A stretch of 64,000 nt of DNA from Siphonodentalium dalli. Taxonomy: Eukaryota; Mollusca; Scaphopoda; Gadilida; Siphonodentaliidae. Shown one piece after another: positions 48,947-59,635 of the stretch. Made by a program: the position numbers and the translations under genes. The stretch covers positions 54,413,899 to 54,477,898 of the forward strand of contig CP136067.1 of assembly GCA_032622095.1 (NCBI GenBank), in the 5' to 3' direction. How positions within the stretch are numbered: position 1 is the stretch's first letter; each line of letters starts with the position of its first letter. The notes below the pieces were generated by a model. That model was not told the origin of the DNA. It did no database searches and saw only the letters and a list, made by a program, of their open reading frames with translations.

Positions 48947-49061
48947 TTAAGAAATCTCATTGGAAAGTTGTTAAGCAGAAAAAACTTGGCCAAGCTAATA
49001 AAAAGTTTGAAGCTCTGGTTGAGCAAGTCATATTTGAAAAGATGCCAGAAATAAGGAAAAG
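48947..49061 (+). CDS. RasGEF-like protein, exon 4 (residues 461-499)
   Basis: Encodes KKSHWKVVKQKKLGQANKKF and then EALVEQVIFEKMPEIRKR, a lysine-rich helical segment directly N-terminal to the RasGEF core. The acceptor is ctattttctttcag. The donor is AAAAG|gtttgt, which is weak after +4 because a TTAA element is inserted at intron position +6. Two bases (AG) join G of exon 5 to give arginine. Confidence 0.85.
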
Positions 49062-49066
49062 GTTTG

Positions 49067-49319
49067 TTAACCCTTTCTGAACTAAATAACCATTGACGAG
49101 TAGTTCACTTAGGAATGTTCAGATAATAAGTTTAACAAATGTGAACTTAGTATTTAAACATTTCCTTCCAAAAATATGAATTTTTCTGCACTTGTATTAT
49201 CATTTCGCCTGTCTGTTGTCTGCTCATTTTCCTGAACACTCCTCCAAATGGATAATAGACCATTCCAATGTATACATTTTTAACTGATTGGATAATCCAT
49301 TTAGAATTGAAAGGGTTAA
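49067..49319. mobile_element. TTAA family B element at a splice donor
   Basis: Left end ttaaccctttctgaactaaa, right end inverted 'aattgaaagggttaa', TTAA at both edges. It shares 'tagaccattccaatgtatac' text with other copies. It starts five bases after the end of exon 4. From 49320 to 49640 nothing recognisable was found. Confidence 0.85.
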
Positions 49320-49639
49320 TTCATGTATGTTCGGATGTGTGGCTGTTAACATATAGCTGGGTAACAATTGAAAAAACCGGCATTGTAGCAATACAATATT
49401 TATATATCAGATTCTGTTTCAACAATGATGATCGATATCGCTGATATAACAATTGGTTAATCAAGTAAACGTCTACTCAAGTGTAAACAAGTGAGAAAGT
49501 GTGTAAAAACAGTAGGATTATGACAATGTGTTGATGCATATCATACCGTTTTGCCCCGTGAGATCTCCATACACGCTTAATCGGGATAGCTAAACAAATA
49601 ACAGCAAGTCATCACGGTCAAATCTGAGTTTAATGTGCC

Positions 49640-50070
49640 TGTCATTTGCAGAATGAGGTGTCCAGAGGGTGAATTTTGTGACGCTATCCTGCATAGCAGG
49701 TTAGCATCACAAATTCACCCTCTGGGGACCCCATTCTGCATGGCCTCATCTGCTATGGGAGACATAGACTCAGATTGAAGTTCCCAAATGGTGAATATTG
49801 TGATGTACACCCACTTGGAACCTCGATTATGCAATGTGTCGTCTGCCAATTTGGGGATATAGAGAAACTAAACTAAAAAAAGAAATAGAATCTATGTGAA
49901 GAAGTTTCTATAGAAATTTGATAATAAAGAAACTTTCCATAGAAAATGAGGCCTAAGCAGAATGAGGTCCCAGAGGGTGAATTTAGTGATGCTAGCCCTC
50001 TATGAGGGATAGCTTCACTAAATTCACCCTCTGGGGACGTCATTCTGCAAATGACAGGCACTCTAAACTC
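49640..50070. repeat. Pair of 'gaggtccccagagggtgaat' foldbacks with companion segment
   Basis: Hairpins at 49640-49745 and 49946-50070 surround a 200-bp segment ('cttggaacctcgattatgca', 'caatttggggatatagagaa') also present next to the hairpin at 3957 (3800-3950). The whole 430-bp arrangement is likely one element with inverted ends. Confidence 0.7.
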
Positions 50071-50137
50071 AGGTTTTATCAAGGTTTCAGTTCCACCAAA
50101 TTGAAGCATTCATTGAATTGGATTTTTGTTGCACATT

Positions 50138-50397
50138 CAACCCTTTCTATACTACATAGATTCTCCCACTAAATTATAAAAGTATATATATTGGAATAGT
50201 CTATTTTTCATTTGGAGGGGCATTCATGTAATAAAAGCAAATGACAGACAGAAAAACAGAAAATACAATAGCAGAATGATTCACATTCATTGGGGGAAAA
50301 CGTTCAATAAACGACCTTTTGTCATTTGTTGAACTTATTATCTGAAAATTTCCTTACGGAACTACTCGTCAATGAGTATTTAGTATAGAAATGATTA
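50138..50397. mobile_element. TTAA family B element
   Basis: Starts 'caaccctttctatactacat', includes 'ggaatagtctatttttcatt' and 'actcgtcaatgagtatttag', and ends 'agaaatgattaaa'. Confidence 0.7.
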
Positions 50398-50639
50398 AAT
50401 GATGATAATTTAAACATCATGATGGAATTCTGGTGTGAATCCACTCACGATAGTCAATACAACAGCATTTAGTTTTTGAAAAAGGGATATTTTTTAGACA
50501 CCTGATGAAATAATTTTGTCAGAACCTTATGAATTACATTGTTCATCATTTTTAGCCTTGCATATTCCTATGAACTTCTGAGTTGTCAGAAATAACTGGG
50601 AAAGTTTATACGTTACTTATATTTTGAGATGGTCGGACA

Positions 50640-50870
50640 TTAACCCTTTCATGATGGGAGCTATGCTGGTGCAGCATTAAAGATCCTGTGCCAGAAATTA
50701 TGCGAAAATAGGGAGCCTCGCATATATAAGAGAATGCACTGGCTAACAAGATCACGGTAAATATTGTTAGGCCAATGTATTCTCTTATACATGGAAGGCT
50801 CCCTATAAGAGAATGCTTTAGCACAGGGTTTTCACATAATTTCAAGAAGCTCTAGTGATGGAAGGGTTAA
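50640..50870. mobile_element. TTAA MITE with hairpin cassettes, family A
   Basis: TTAA edges, left end ccctttcatgatgggagc, right end 'gctctagtgatggaaggg'. Both hairpins are partly deleted. From 50871 to 51690 nothing recognisable was seen apart from an inverted pair of 'gctgaagggtacacag'-like text near 51060-51330. Confidence 0.8.
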
Positions 50871-51689
50871 TTAATGACTTGTAGACTGATTAATCATCAT
50901 TCTTGGCTTTGGTAGATTCTGTTATTGGGCTAACTTGTATGAATGAATGAATTATTTGAAACTAACCACAATGCAATGGTGTCTGTCATAACCATAGAAT
51001 ATAAGAATAAACGATAAAGTAAAAGTTTAGTAAGGATGAGCTGACAACATAACATGCTAGCTAGTAGTGCTGAAGGGGTCACTCTAACCAAAAAATGTGC
51101 TGAAGGGTACACAGCTTTTGAAATCTCATTCAAAATAACGTTTAGTTTTCTTATCTGTCATGATTTCTTTTAGACAATTATTTTTTTTAAGTTCCAAAGA
51201 ACATTAAAATGAACTGAAAACACTGCTAATGGGCATCAGATTTTCAGAAACAAAGTTTAAGTAAAGGTGTTAGTGCCGGTCACAAACCCTGTGTACCCTT
51301 CAGCACATTTTCAAACCCTGTGTAGACTTCAGCAGTTTTATTGGTGAGAGTAACTCCTTCAGCGCTAGTAATGGTGTGGTGACATCAGTGAGGATCAATT
51401 GGGAAGTGATGATAAAAATTCACATATCAATCTGGTCTCACATATATTATGTCTAGATTAAGCATCATTTTCATTATTTTTGCAGATTCTGTAGAAATTT
51501 TGGAGATGTGATTAATATCTACTAGTAACTTAGCTTTGCTCCCATTTCTTTTGCAAAAGAATACAAATTGTTCTTCATCTTCAAGCTGCCTACACAAGAT
51601 ATCAGGTTTTGGACATTTGTACTTACATTACTCGATGGCAAGTCTGTCGGCTCTGATCCTCATACGATATTTTGAAAAGATATTTAGGT

Positions 51690-51899
51690 ATTTATTGTAA
51701 TTGTGAATGGATAAATTGAACTTATTATCTGATTCCCACCAATGAATAGGAATCCTTCTACACTGACTTGTATCATCAGTTCGTCTGTAAGTCCTCTGCT
51801 TATAATTTCCTGCACATATCTCCAAATGAATATTGGACCATCCTGATGCGTACTTTTATAACTGATGGGAGAACTCATTTAGCAAAGAAGGGAGGTTAA
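51690..51899. mobile_element. TTAA family B element, reverse orientation
   Basis: Contains 'aattgaacttattatctgat', 'atattggaccatcctgatg' and 'gggagaactcatttag', which are reverse complements of family B features. It ends about 50 bp before exon 5. Confidence 0.6.
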
Positions 51900-51947
51900 T
51901 ATGACAGTGATTTGAAACTGTGGTTCATATAAATTTCTCCATTTCAG

Positions 51948-52080
51948 GACCTATAAGGTCGGAGATTTTGAACCAGAAGACGTCGCCAAACAGCTAACAC
52001 TCATCCATCAGACATTGTTGCACAAAATATCGGAAACGGAATTCATGAGATACTTCATTCATCCCTCCAGTAAATATTAT
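51948..52080 (+). CDS. RasGEF-like protein, exon 5 (residues 499-543, start of RasGEF core)
   Basis: Encodes TYKVGDFEPEDVAKQLTLIH and on to HPSSKYY. The segment DFEPEDVAKQLTLIHQTLLHKI matches the first helix of RasGEF (CDC25 homology) domains, whose typical form is P.E.ARQLTL.E..L...I. In this family the domain exchanges GDP for GTP on Ras-type small GTPases. Acceptor is ctccatttcag and donor TAT|gtgaga; the exon ends in phase 0. Confidence 0.88.
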
Positions 52081-52144
52081 GTGAGACATCACATTATTTA
52101 AAAATCTCATTTCTAAAATTTTCCAAATGGGTTGACTTTTTATA

Positions 52145-52566
52145 TTAACCCTTCCATGACTGGACCTTCCTGAAAATTTGACAGAAGTCCCAAAATATAT
52201 TGTAGACTAGCTGATGTGCCTGACTTCATCCGGGCTATTTAGTGATTTCTTTATGACCTCCTGGGCAGAATATACAGCATCTGGATTCAAAGTGACAACG
52301 TTGAACAATACTGTGCGAACAATGTTGAAATGTATTTGGAGAAATAAAAAAAACTATTGTTCGATCAGTCCAGAAACATGCCTATATGAGCGAGGTCAAG
52401 GTCAAGGACACGGTCGCACATGAAATTGGACCCGCCCATATTATTACCGGGATCAAAGTAGGCCCACCAAATTTGAGTCGGATTTGTCAAGCTGTTTTCG
52501 AGTCTATAACACACATACATACATACATACACACATACAGACAGAAGTTCCAAAATATATAATAGA
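52145..52566. repeat. Truncated family A MITE end followed by a ctag...ccggg dispersed element
   Basis: 'ttaacccttccatgactgga' at 52145 is a family A left end with no right half. At about 52200 the element 'gactagctgatgtgcctgac' begins and ends with (cata)n, 'cagacagaagttccaaaata' and atataatagat, like the element ending at 46986. It finishes 25 bp before exon 6. Confidence 0.6.
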
Positions 52567-52591
52567 TAAAATCTTTCAAATATTTCTGCAG

Positions 52592-52711
52592 CCTCCTAAT
52601 ATCAAGAAACTCCTAACGACATCTCACAGCATCAGCATGTTGGTATTGGAAGAAATCAGAGAAGCAAACAACATGAATTCAACTACCGAAATAATGAAAC
52701 TGTGGCTGCAA
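52592..52711 (+). CDS. RasGEF-like protein, exon 6 (residues 544-583)
   Basis: Encodes PPNIKKLLTTSHSISMLVLE and on to TTEIMKLWLQ. The pattern (PNI...L...HSIS.LV..EI..........I...W) matches the RasGEF helices in which other members read PN....I...N.L..WV...I. Acceptor is atatttctgcag and donor CAA|gtgagt; phase 0 at both ends. The exon's in-frame reading is interrupted on both sides only by intron sequence. Confidence 0.87.
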
Positions 52712-55160
52712 GTGAGTTGATATATTCATGTAACAAAGTATTGGTATTTCTTAACCTTTTTTTCAAAATGGATTCTCACATCAGTTATAAAAATAGAGAT
52801 TGGAATGGTCTATTATTCATCTGAAGGGAAGTTCAGGAATTATAATAAGTAGATGACAGATAATTTAAGGAGGAATTTTGAATTAAAAAAAAATCTCAAA
52901 TTTCAAACAATCAATTTGAAGGGAAAAATCATTATCCTTTATAACCAAAGTATGCTATAGTATTATAACAACAACACGTCATTACCCTCACAATACGAGA
53001 GAAATGTCAAATTGTGAAAAAAGAGGTTTTAAAAATTAAATTTTTTTTTTCTTCATGTAGGTCAATAAGACAGTTTGACAGGAAATATTTTCAAAAACTA
53101 CACTGCATTATCTAGACAATGAACCCAACTAGGGTATGCGTTCAGTCTACCATCTGAAAACATGACTCTGTGAGAAAATATATAAAACATTTTTCATTTC
53201 CTTCAAATTGATAGTTGGAAATTGAGATTTGTTTTAAATCCACGAATGTGCAGAAATATTGTCGTTTCTTGAACATGTTATCCAAAGTGAACTAAATTTA
53301 TACTTGTCAATGACGTGTTTAGTAAAGAAATGGTTATCACAGACTCGTTCATTGACTGTTTAGTAAAGAAATGGTTATCACAGACTCGTTCATTAACTGT
53401 TTAGTAAAGAAATGGTTATCACAGACTCGTTCATTGACAGTTTCTATTTCAGTGCACTCTTTTATTATTTCCAGATTTATGATGAGTAGGTATCCGATTC
53501 CCATTCATTCAACAAGCAGACTTTAGATTGTTTGTTGAATATTATTATCTGATCATTGCAAATGAATGAACTGGAATCCTTATCTGCCAGTCATTTTAGT
53601 TTATTTGATGCCTCAACATCCTCAAAAATGAAGAACAAGTGCTACGCTAAGTACATGTATGGCATATGCACACCCCCCCCCCCCCCCCCCCACTTCCCTA
53701 CACTCAGTTTAGAGAGTGGGCAATGCTAAATGTTTATATCAAGTATAAATTATGATGTTTTCTAAGTTCAAGAAGGTCCGTTACTCCATGGAAATCAATT
53801 GATGAAACCAATCGTATGAGTGTATGCTTTCACAAAACTAAACAATATGGAAATAAAACTGTTGGTACTTGAATAACAATGCTATTAAATTTGTGGAAAA
53901 TAATGTCTCCTCCCAAATAAAATAAGGACAAACACTTTGACAAATATCTAGACTATGGACGAAGCACTGACTCTTTGTAACCTTGCTGGTCTATTAATAA
54001 TCCTACTAGCATATAAATCTGATCATTGATTCAGGACTTACAATACGAAAATGTTTGTGCTGAGTAAAAATTTTTAAGTCCCAGCGAGAGCAACAACCAA
54101 ATCTGATGATCCATACCCGAAGTGAAATTTTGTACGAACACAATGCAAAATGTCTGTACAAAGTGAAAGTCCAACAAGGGTCATAACTCTGGTAAAATTA
54201 AGTGGATAAAACCCATCGGTTATTGCCGTTTGGTGAATAATCCAAAATCATATTTAACAAAATGATTCAAAATCAAACATGTAGTACTAATTCGGTACCA
54301 TGTTTGTTTTTGTGACAAAATAATATGTCGTTAATCCATGCAAATGATTAATGATAATGGCACATGATATTCAGCAGGAGGAGCGATTGTGTCGTCATGT
54401 TAATACCATTTAGAAAGGCATACATCTGCCATTATTAAAAGCCCACTTAATTTTCGAGTCACCCTGGAGTCGTTGATTATTTTTTTTATAGTGCCTTGAC
54501 CAAACGGTTTAATAACAATCTATGCCATAAAATATGATTAAAATACTATAATTAATCACCACTTGAAACGTCTGTGTCTCCGAAGATGCCCATAGAGAAA
54601 CAGAAAACAGCTGAAATCATACAAATATTACCCCCATTTTGGCTCCCAAAATGCAACAGAATAAAAAAAAAAAAATGTATTTTCAATGCAAGGGGAATAA
54701 CTATTTTAAGATATAGAGTTATTTCTCCTCCATTGAAAATAATACAATTTGAACTACAATCCAGATGAAAAAAACACAAACTAAACAAAAAACAACATGT
54801 TCACAGTTTATTACACCGGATAAGTTGATAATACAATTGTTTGGAGCTTCCTATTTCAAGTGGTATAGAATATGGCATATATTTTGTATATGTGATCTGG
54901 GGGTTTGACAATTAAGTGGGCCTTAAAATAAAATAAAAGGTTGCAAAACAAATTTTATCCGGGAACTCTTCATTTGTGTAATGTTGTTTATAGGGAAATT
55001 TGGCTGTCACTGGCATGCGTGATCCAACTGTTTCCACAAACACAAGGAAATAGTGAATTTAACACTGTCATATTCAACTATAATAGTTGGATTCAGGATA
55101 CGCCTGATCTGATGATAGTGCGGAAAATAATTTAAAGATGTATCTCTTCCTAATAAGTTA
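52712..55160 (+). other. Intron 6: family B remnant, short tandem repeat, MITE at 54435-54926
   Basis: A family B fragment occupies about 52750-52875. A 41-bp tandem repeat in three copies starts at 53321, 53362 and 53403. A C-homopolymer lies at about 53674-53692. Positions 54435-54926 carry inverted ends ttaaaagcccacttaattt and aattaagtgggccttaa (a non-autonomous element; one related end is at 28760). No exon was found. Confidence 0.6.
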
Positions 55161-55465
55161 AGGGGCCTCGGTGGCTCAATCGGTTAGGGGTACCACTCCA
55201 AGCCGTTTCGCCCTCCAGCGCTGGTGATAAGGGTTCAAATCCACATGTTTCCATCGTGGACTTTGTAACTCTAAATCGTTATCTGGTGGAGTTGCCAGTT
55301 ACTCGCCGATGGCCTGTGGTTTGCCGCACATGGTTGACGAGTCTATCAGCCATTGAAATCACTGTTAGATTAGTCGCAAGTGTGCGGATTTCCTCCACCA
55401 CTAAAACTGGCAATGTCGTGATATGGCCTTAGTTGCTAAAGCGACAATAAACCCCAATCAATCAA
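55161..55465 (+). mobile_element. tRNA-derived SINE with 13-bp target duplication
   Basis: The head contains a pol III A box (tggctcaatcgg) and B box (ggttcaaatcc). The tail reads 'cctccaccactaaaactggc' and ends in caatcaatcaa. Target duplications tcctaataagtta (55148-55160) and tcctaacaagtta (55466-55478) differ at one base. The tail resembles SINE 3' ends common in molluscs (from memory). Between 55479 and 55995 nothing else is recognised. Confidence 0.9.
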
Positions 55466-55995
55466 TCCTAACAAGTTATATGTAGATTCTGGGCTATAAA
55501 ATAATAAATATATATGAATCAAAGATAACTGTCTGAAAAAAGTTCTATCAATAAATATTTATTTTATTTGGATTTTTTCTGATATAATACATACAACCTC
55601 TCGGGACAGTTTTACGGGCTATTTTTTGCAACAGAAGCTTCATGCGATCTTGCGGAAACTTTTGGAGCAAATATTGAGCATACCAAGAGTTAGAACTCTT
55701 ATCTCGTTAGCACTATCAATCAAGGAAAATTACATTTCAACAATTTCACCGCCGTGAATTATTCGTGGCTTCATCAGAAACAAACCACTTTATTAGACCT
55801 AATATAGACAAATATTAATATACACAATCTTGAGGTTTACTTATATATTATTCACAAAAAGCTATTTGTAATCTTGAAATTGGGTTTTTATTAAAATTGT
55901 TGTAATTGTGGCCCTCAAGAGCAACACTATCTTTAATATAAATGTATTGTTTGTATTTTTTATGTGGAACCCTGACATTGATGTTTTTTTTTTAG

Positions 55996-56129
55996 ATAGC
56001 GGAGCGCTGTATGGAAAACTCAGATTTCCAGTCGGCATCAGCTATTGTACGGGGTCTTCAGAGTCCACCAGTTTATTCTCAGACTCAAGTCTGGGCTGGA
56101 CTGTGTTTATCAAAACCAGAGCTCGTCAG
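55996..56129 (+). CDS. RasGEF-like protein, exon 7 (residues 584-628)
   Basis: Encodes IAERCMENSDFQSASAIVRG, LQSPPVYSQTQVWAGLCL and SKPELV. This is the most recognisable RasGEF helix: other members have IA..C..L.NF....AIV.GL....V.RL..TW. Here a Leu/Asn pair before the Phe is replaced by Asn-Ser-Asp, and RL..TW becomes SQTQVW. Acceptor is ttttttttttag and donor TCAG|gtaatt; two bases (AG) join A of exon 8 to give arginine. Confidence 0.9.
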
Positions 56130-56196
56130 GTAATTAAATTCATTTGAGGGTTGAGACAGATTGAAGCCTAATTTTACAGTCATTTAAAAAAAACGG

Positions 56197-56510
56197 ACAT
56201 ATGTGACCCGCCATATCAAATCCAGATGGAAGTCGGGATTTTTTTTACCCTGTGCCAATGCATTCTCTTATATATGCGAGTCGACCATAGGTCGCCTCGC
56301 ATATATAAGAGAATGCATTGGCTTAACAATTTTTTATCATTTTATTAAAATAAATGTTTCTTACAATTTTTAGGACATAAAATAAAAAAACATCCATTAC
56401 CCTGCAGGGAGAAGAGTGGTCGACTCGCATATATAAGAGAATGCATTGGCACAGGGTAAAAAAAATCCCAACTTCCGACTGGATTTGATATGGCGGGTCA
56501 CATATGGACA
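56197..56510. mobile_element. Foldback element with catatgtgacccgcc ends carrying the 69-bp hairpin
   Basis: Outer inverted arms gacatatgtgacccgccata and its complement at 56480-56507 include an imperfect 'ggatttgatatggcgggtca' arm. Inside, a hairpin at 56254-56322 is identical over 69 bp to that at 1958-2026, although the outer ends belong to a different element type. From 56511 to 57786 nothing recognisable was found. Confidence 0.8.
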
Positions 56511-57786
56511 ATATAAATAAAATACTAGATTCTCATCTTAATATTTTTAGAAAATTAAGGTAGGCTGATTTTATTCTTGATAAATCGTGATGGTGGTCAG
56601 TTCTAGAAATTGAAGCAGTATCCTACCATAATAAACAATACACGGTGATTTAAATTGCCCAATTTGATAAAAATAAATTGATAAAAGGGACCAGCAGCCT
56701 TCGTTGTAGGTTATTATTTAGAAATAACATTATCATATTATGATAATTTCATCAAGAATATACTAATAGTACAGCATAAAGATGATATAAATGTGATATT
56801 ATTCACAAAACATGCTTTGTGTCTGAGAAAATACAGGTCGACTGTTGTTTATTTTCTCGCAAAAAGCGCAGTAGCTTGTTTATAAGCAGAATCACGATAT
56901 TGTGCCATTTCCTCATTTTGTGCGCCTACAACTTACAACTTACAATACGACTCATAGTAATATTCCTTATTTGGTATGTATGACCATATATTGTTAGGAG
57001 AAAATACTAACTGGATTGAAAAATATTCATCTCTTTGCAAGAAAATTTATATTATGTACACGTTTTCTGTCTGATCATTTCCCAATCATGGAGTAACGTG
57101 GATTAGCTTCATTTTGAACTGATAGTGGGTAGAATGGGTCAATTAAAATAAAATTTGGTGTGATTTGAACGTGATTGTTGATTGCGGAAATAATTTTATC
57201 TATGTATTCCACAGCGCAACGGAACATTTTCATTGGACGATATGGTAGTTCCAAGTGTTTGTATATAAACAATCGTAACGTAACGTTTTTGATGTTGTTT
57301 ACATAACCAAGGGTACAAACGTGACAACAAGCAATATACGCAATATTTATGATTTGTATAAGAGCAACATCTGTCTATTATATAATATTCTTTCTGTTTA
57401 TGGCGGTTTTAGTGGATGTGACTATTTTAAAACCTGTACCCACAGGGAAAGCCGCCCGTATCTTTAATGGGTCATTGACAATTTTTTGAAAGTTACAGGC
57501 ATGGATGGCCCCCGTGGTGCGTATGCTGTTAAAAAAAGTCACACCCGTTAAAAGCACTAAATATAAAAAATACAACAATACCTTTATATTAAACACTATC
57601 CCCATTGGAAGAATGTAGCAATGAACTAAGATTGTCGAAATTCCAACTACATCAACTGTACCATTTCAGAGAACGCAACTGTTGAACTATGCACAAATGA
57701 TAATATTTATTACTTTATTTGGGACGCATTATTGGGCATCAAAATTACAATGGTGGGCGGCAATAGTAATTACTGCATGTAATTCA

Positions 57787-58306
57787 TTAAAGGGGTACTA
57801 TACGCCAATTTCAATAAATTCCCGGTAACAATTGCGATCTAATATCAATATTATATTTTAAAATAACGTATTTGAGTCGACGTTGTCTACTGAAAACGTT
57901 CCGGTTAACAGGCTATCATAAAAGTCAAATTGAATTATTTAATAAAAATGAATTTATGGCTGGAGTCATAAAATGGCGAATTATGCAATTACGAGTTACC
58001 GTTCTTGAAATCTCACATGTTGGGTGTCTTCATAAAGTATTTTTATAGGGGGTGAGATTGTTCGATGGAAGAGATTGCAGGCATCAATTGAACTTCCGGT
58101 TCATCCTGCAACCTGCGTCTTCTCCGGTGAAGGTCAAAAACATGGCGCGTAGTTTGAAATCATAATATTTTTATTTCCAAGATCAATATTTTCGTCGCTA
58201 AATTAGGTTTATACGAAACTCATAAACACGAACACAATCTAACTTGAAAGTTATGTCAATGGGAGTAAATAAAAAAATTGCCTATCTCTGTGTACAGTAC
58301 CCCTAA
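57787..58306. mobile_element. TIR element with aggggtactgtac ends (copy 2, internally deleted)
   Basis: Shares most of its sequence with 8722-9373 but lacks about 130 bp in the middle. Left edge TTAA; the right edge has lost it ('gtacagtacccctaatg'). Confidence 0.8.
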
Positions 58307-58441
58307 TGATGCTGTTTTCTGACTATTTGGATATAAAATTTATGAAAATAACTTTTTTTTTGCATCTGGAAAATCTCTGCAAATTGTTTCATATCACTTT
58401 TAAGATTTATCCAATACAGATCTTTTCTTTATCTCTTCCAG

Positions 58442-59217
58442 ATCATATATTAGGGTTTGTGAGATTATAAATCCACAGGACAAGTATGAAGTTTATAGAA
58501 GAATTCACCACCAAGCAGCAAATTCAGTGCATATGCAGATACCATGGGTGGACCATCTTCTACTGCATAAAAAGATCATAGCTCATAGATTCCACGAAGC
58601 GAGCTTTATAATGGTACCCTGTAGGATCAATAAAAACAAGAGAAAGCAAAAACCAGTGAAAAAAAAGCATCATCAAGAGCAAAGATTGGCAGTGCAAGTT
58701 GAAAATAGTCACTTGAATGCAATTAACAAGTTTTCTAACAAGCTAGCAAATGATATTTTTGTAAGCACAGGTATCGGATCACAATGTGGAGATAATACTC
58801 TAACGCCACAATGTAAGGAATTTGAAACATCTACACCGAATCTGAATCCAGATGATGAGACAATTCATAAAGAAATCGAGAAATTCTTTCCAAGTTCTAA
58901 GCTGCTCAAGAAAACAAACGATGGCAAGCCCAATAAATCCCTTGGTATTCGATCAACGAAAAACAAGGGCCAAGTTACATTTAAAGATAAAGAAATTTCA
59001 GATTCTTCTAAAAAGAATGAAAGTTCTGACTCTCTGTATGAGAGAATTCATGCAAATGACGACTACAGAGAGATAAAGAGAGCATTTCCGCATTCCAAAC
59101 TGCTGACAAAGACAGAAACGAAAGTTAATGCAACAGACATTGGAAAGAAAAACAGGGATGCCACACAAAAGAGTGATTTGGATGAAGATCACCTGATCCT
59201 AGAGCACAAGAACAGAG
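58442..59217 (+). CDS. RasGEF-like protein, exon 8 (residues 628-887, end of RasGEF core and basic tail)
   Basis: The first ~45 residues finish the recognisable core: SYIRVCEIINPQDKYEVYRR and HMQIPWVDHLLLHKK, matching the YR......P.IP.LG..L.D segment of RasGEFs. The following part normally has acidic-loop and INF.KR..A.II.EI helices, but here it turns into the basic stretch RINKNKRKQKPVKKKHH (a likely nuclear-localisation signal), so the domain is short or degenerate at its C-terminus. Residues ~700-887 are polar and probably disordered; a motif EI..FFP.SKLLKK (about 769-785) recurs as EI.RAFPHSKLLTK (about 836-850). Donor AACAGAG|gtgaga at 59218. The reading past it to 59321 runs into a SINE and is not coding. 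Confidence 0.88.
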
Positions 59218-59245
59218 GTGAGAAACAAGAGTACTACCAGCCCTG

Positions 59246-59635
59246 GTATAATAATGGTGCTTATTTAGCGCCTGTCCCTGTGAGGGCCCTAAGCACTTCA
59301 CATTATTACCCCAGCTGTTGAGTAATGCCAAGTCTTAGTATGCTGCCATCTTACAGGCACTTCACACGAGCAGCTTACACTTACCGAACATCCAGGTCCC
59401 TAGTTCTCATCTAGGTATGACGAAGCAAGCACAGTACAAGTGACCTTGCCAAGGGTCACAACCTGGCACGAGATTTGAAACCGTGTGGCTCTATATAGCA
59501 CGTGTGCACACACCGCTTAATCCAGCCAAGCCACTGTTGCGGAGATCATAATCCACCGGCGAAGCTCGAACTCAACGCCGTTACGTTAACACCATTACAA
59601 GTCTGACTCTCTAACCACTGGGCTACCACTTCCGC
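59246..59635 (-). mobile_element. tRNA-derived SINE, minus strand
   Basis: Read on the minus strand it starts gcggaagtggtagcccagtg with an A box (tagcccagtgg) and a B box (gagttcgagc). It ends with 'ggcgctaaataagcaccatt' and attatacc, a type of tail known from several invertebrate SINEs. Clear target duplications were not found. It starts about 28 bp after the exon 8 donor and supplies the false extension of that exon's open frame. Confidence 0.75.

Noticed and set aside
55161-55240. Possible tRNA gene
   Set aside because: A and B boxes are present, but the sequence does not fold into a full cloverleaf by eye and continues into a SINE body with target duplications.
59218-59321. Extension of exon 8 of the RasGEF-like gene to a stop at 59321
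   Set aside because: A good donor at 59218 joins in phase with the exon at 61653, and the extra sequence runs into a minus-strand SINE tail.
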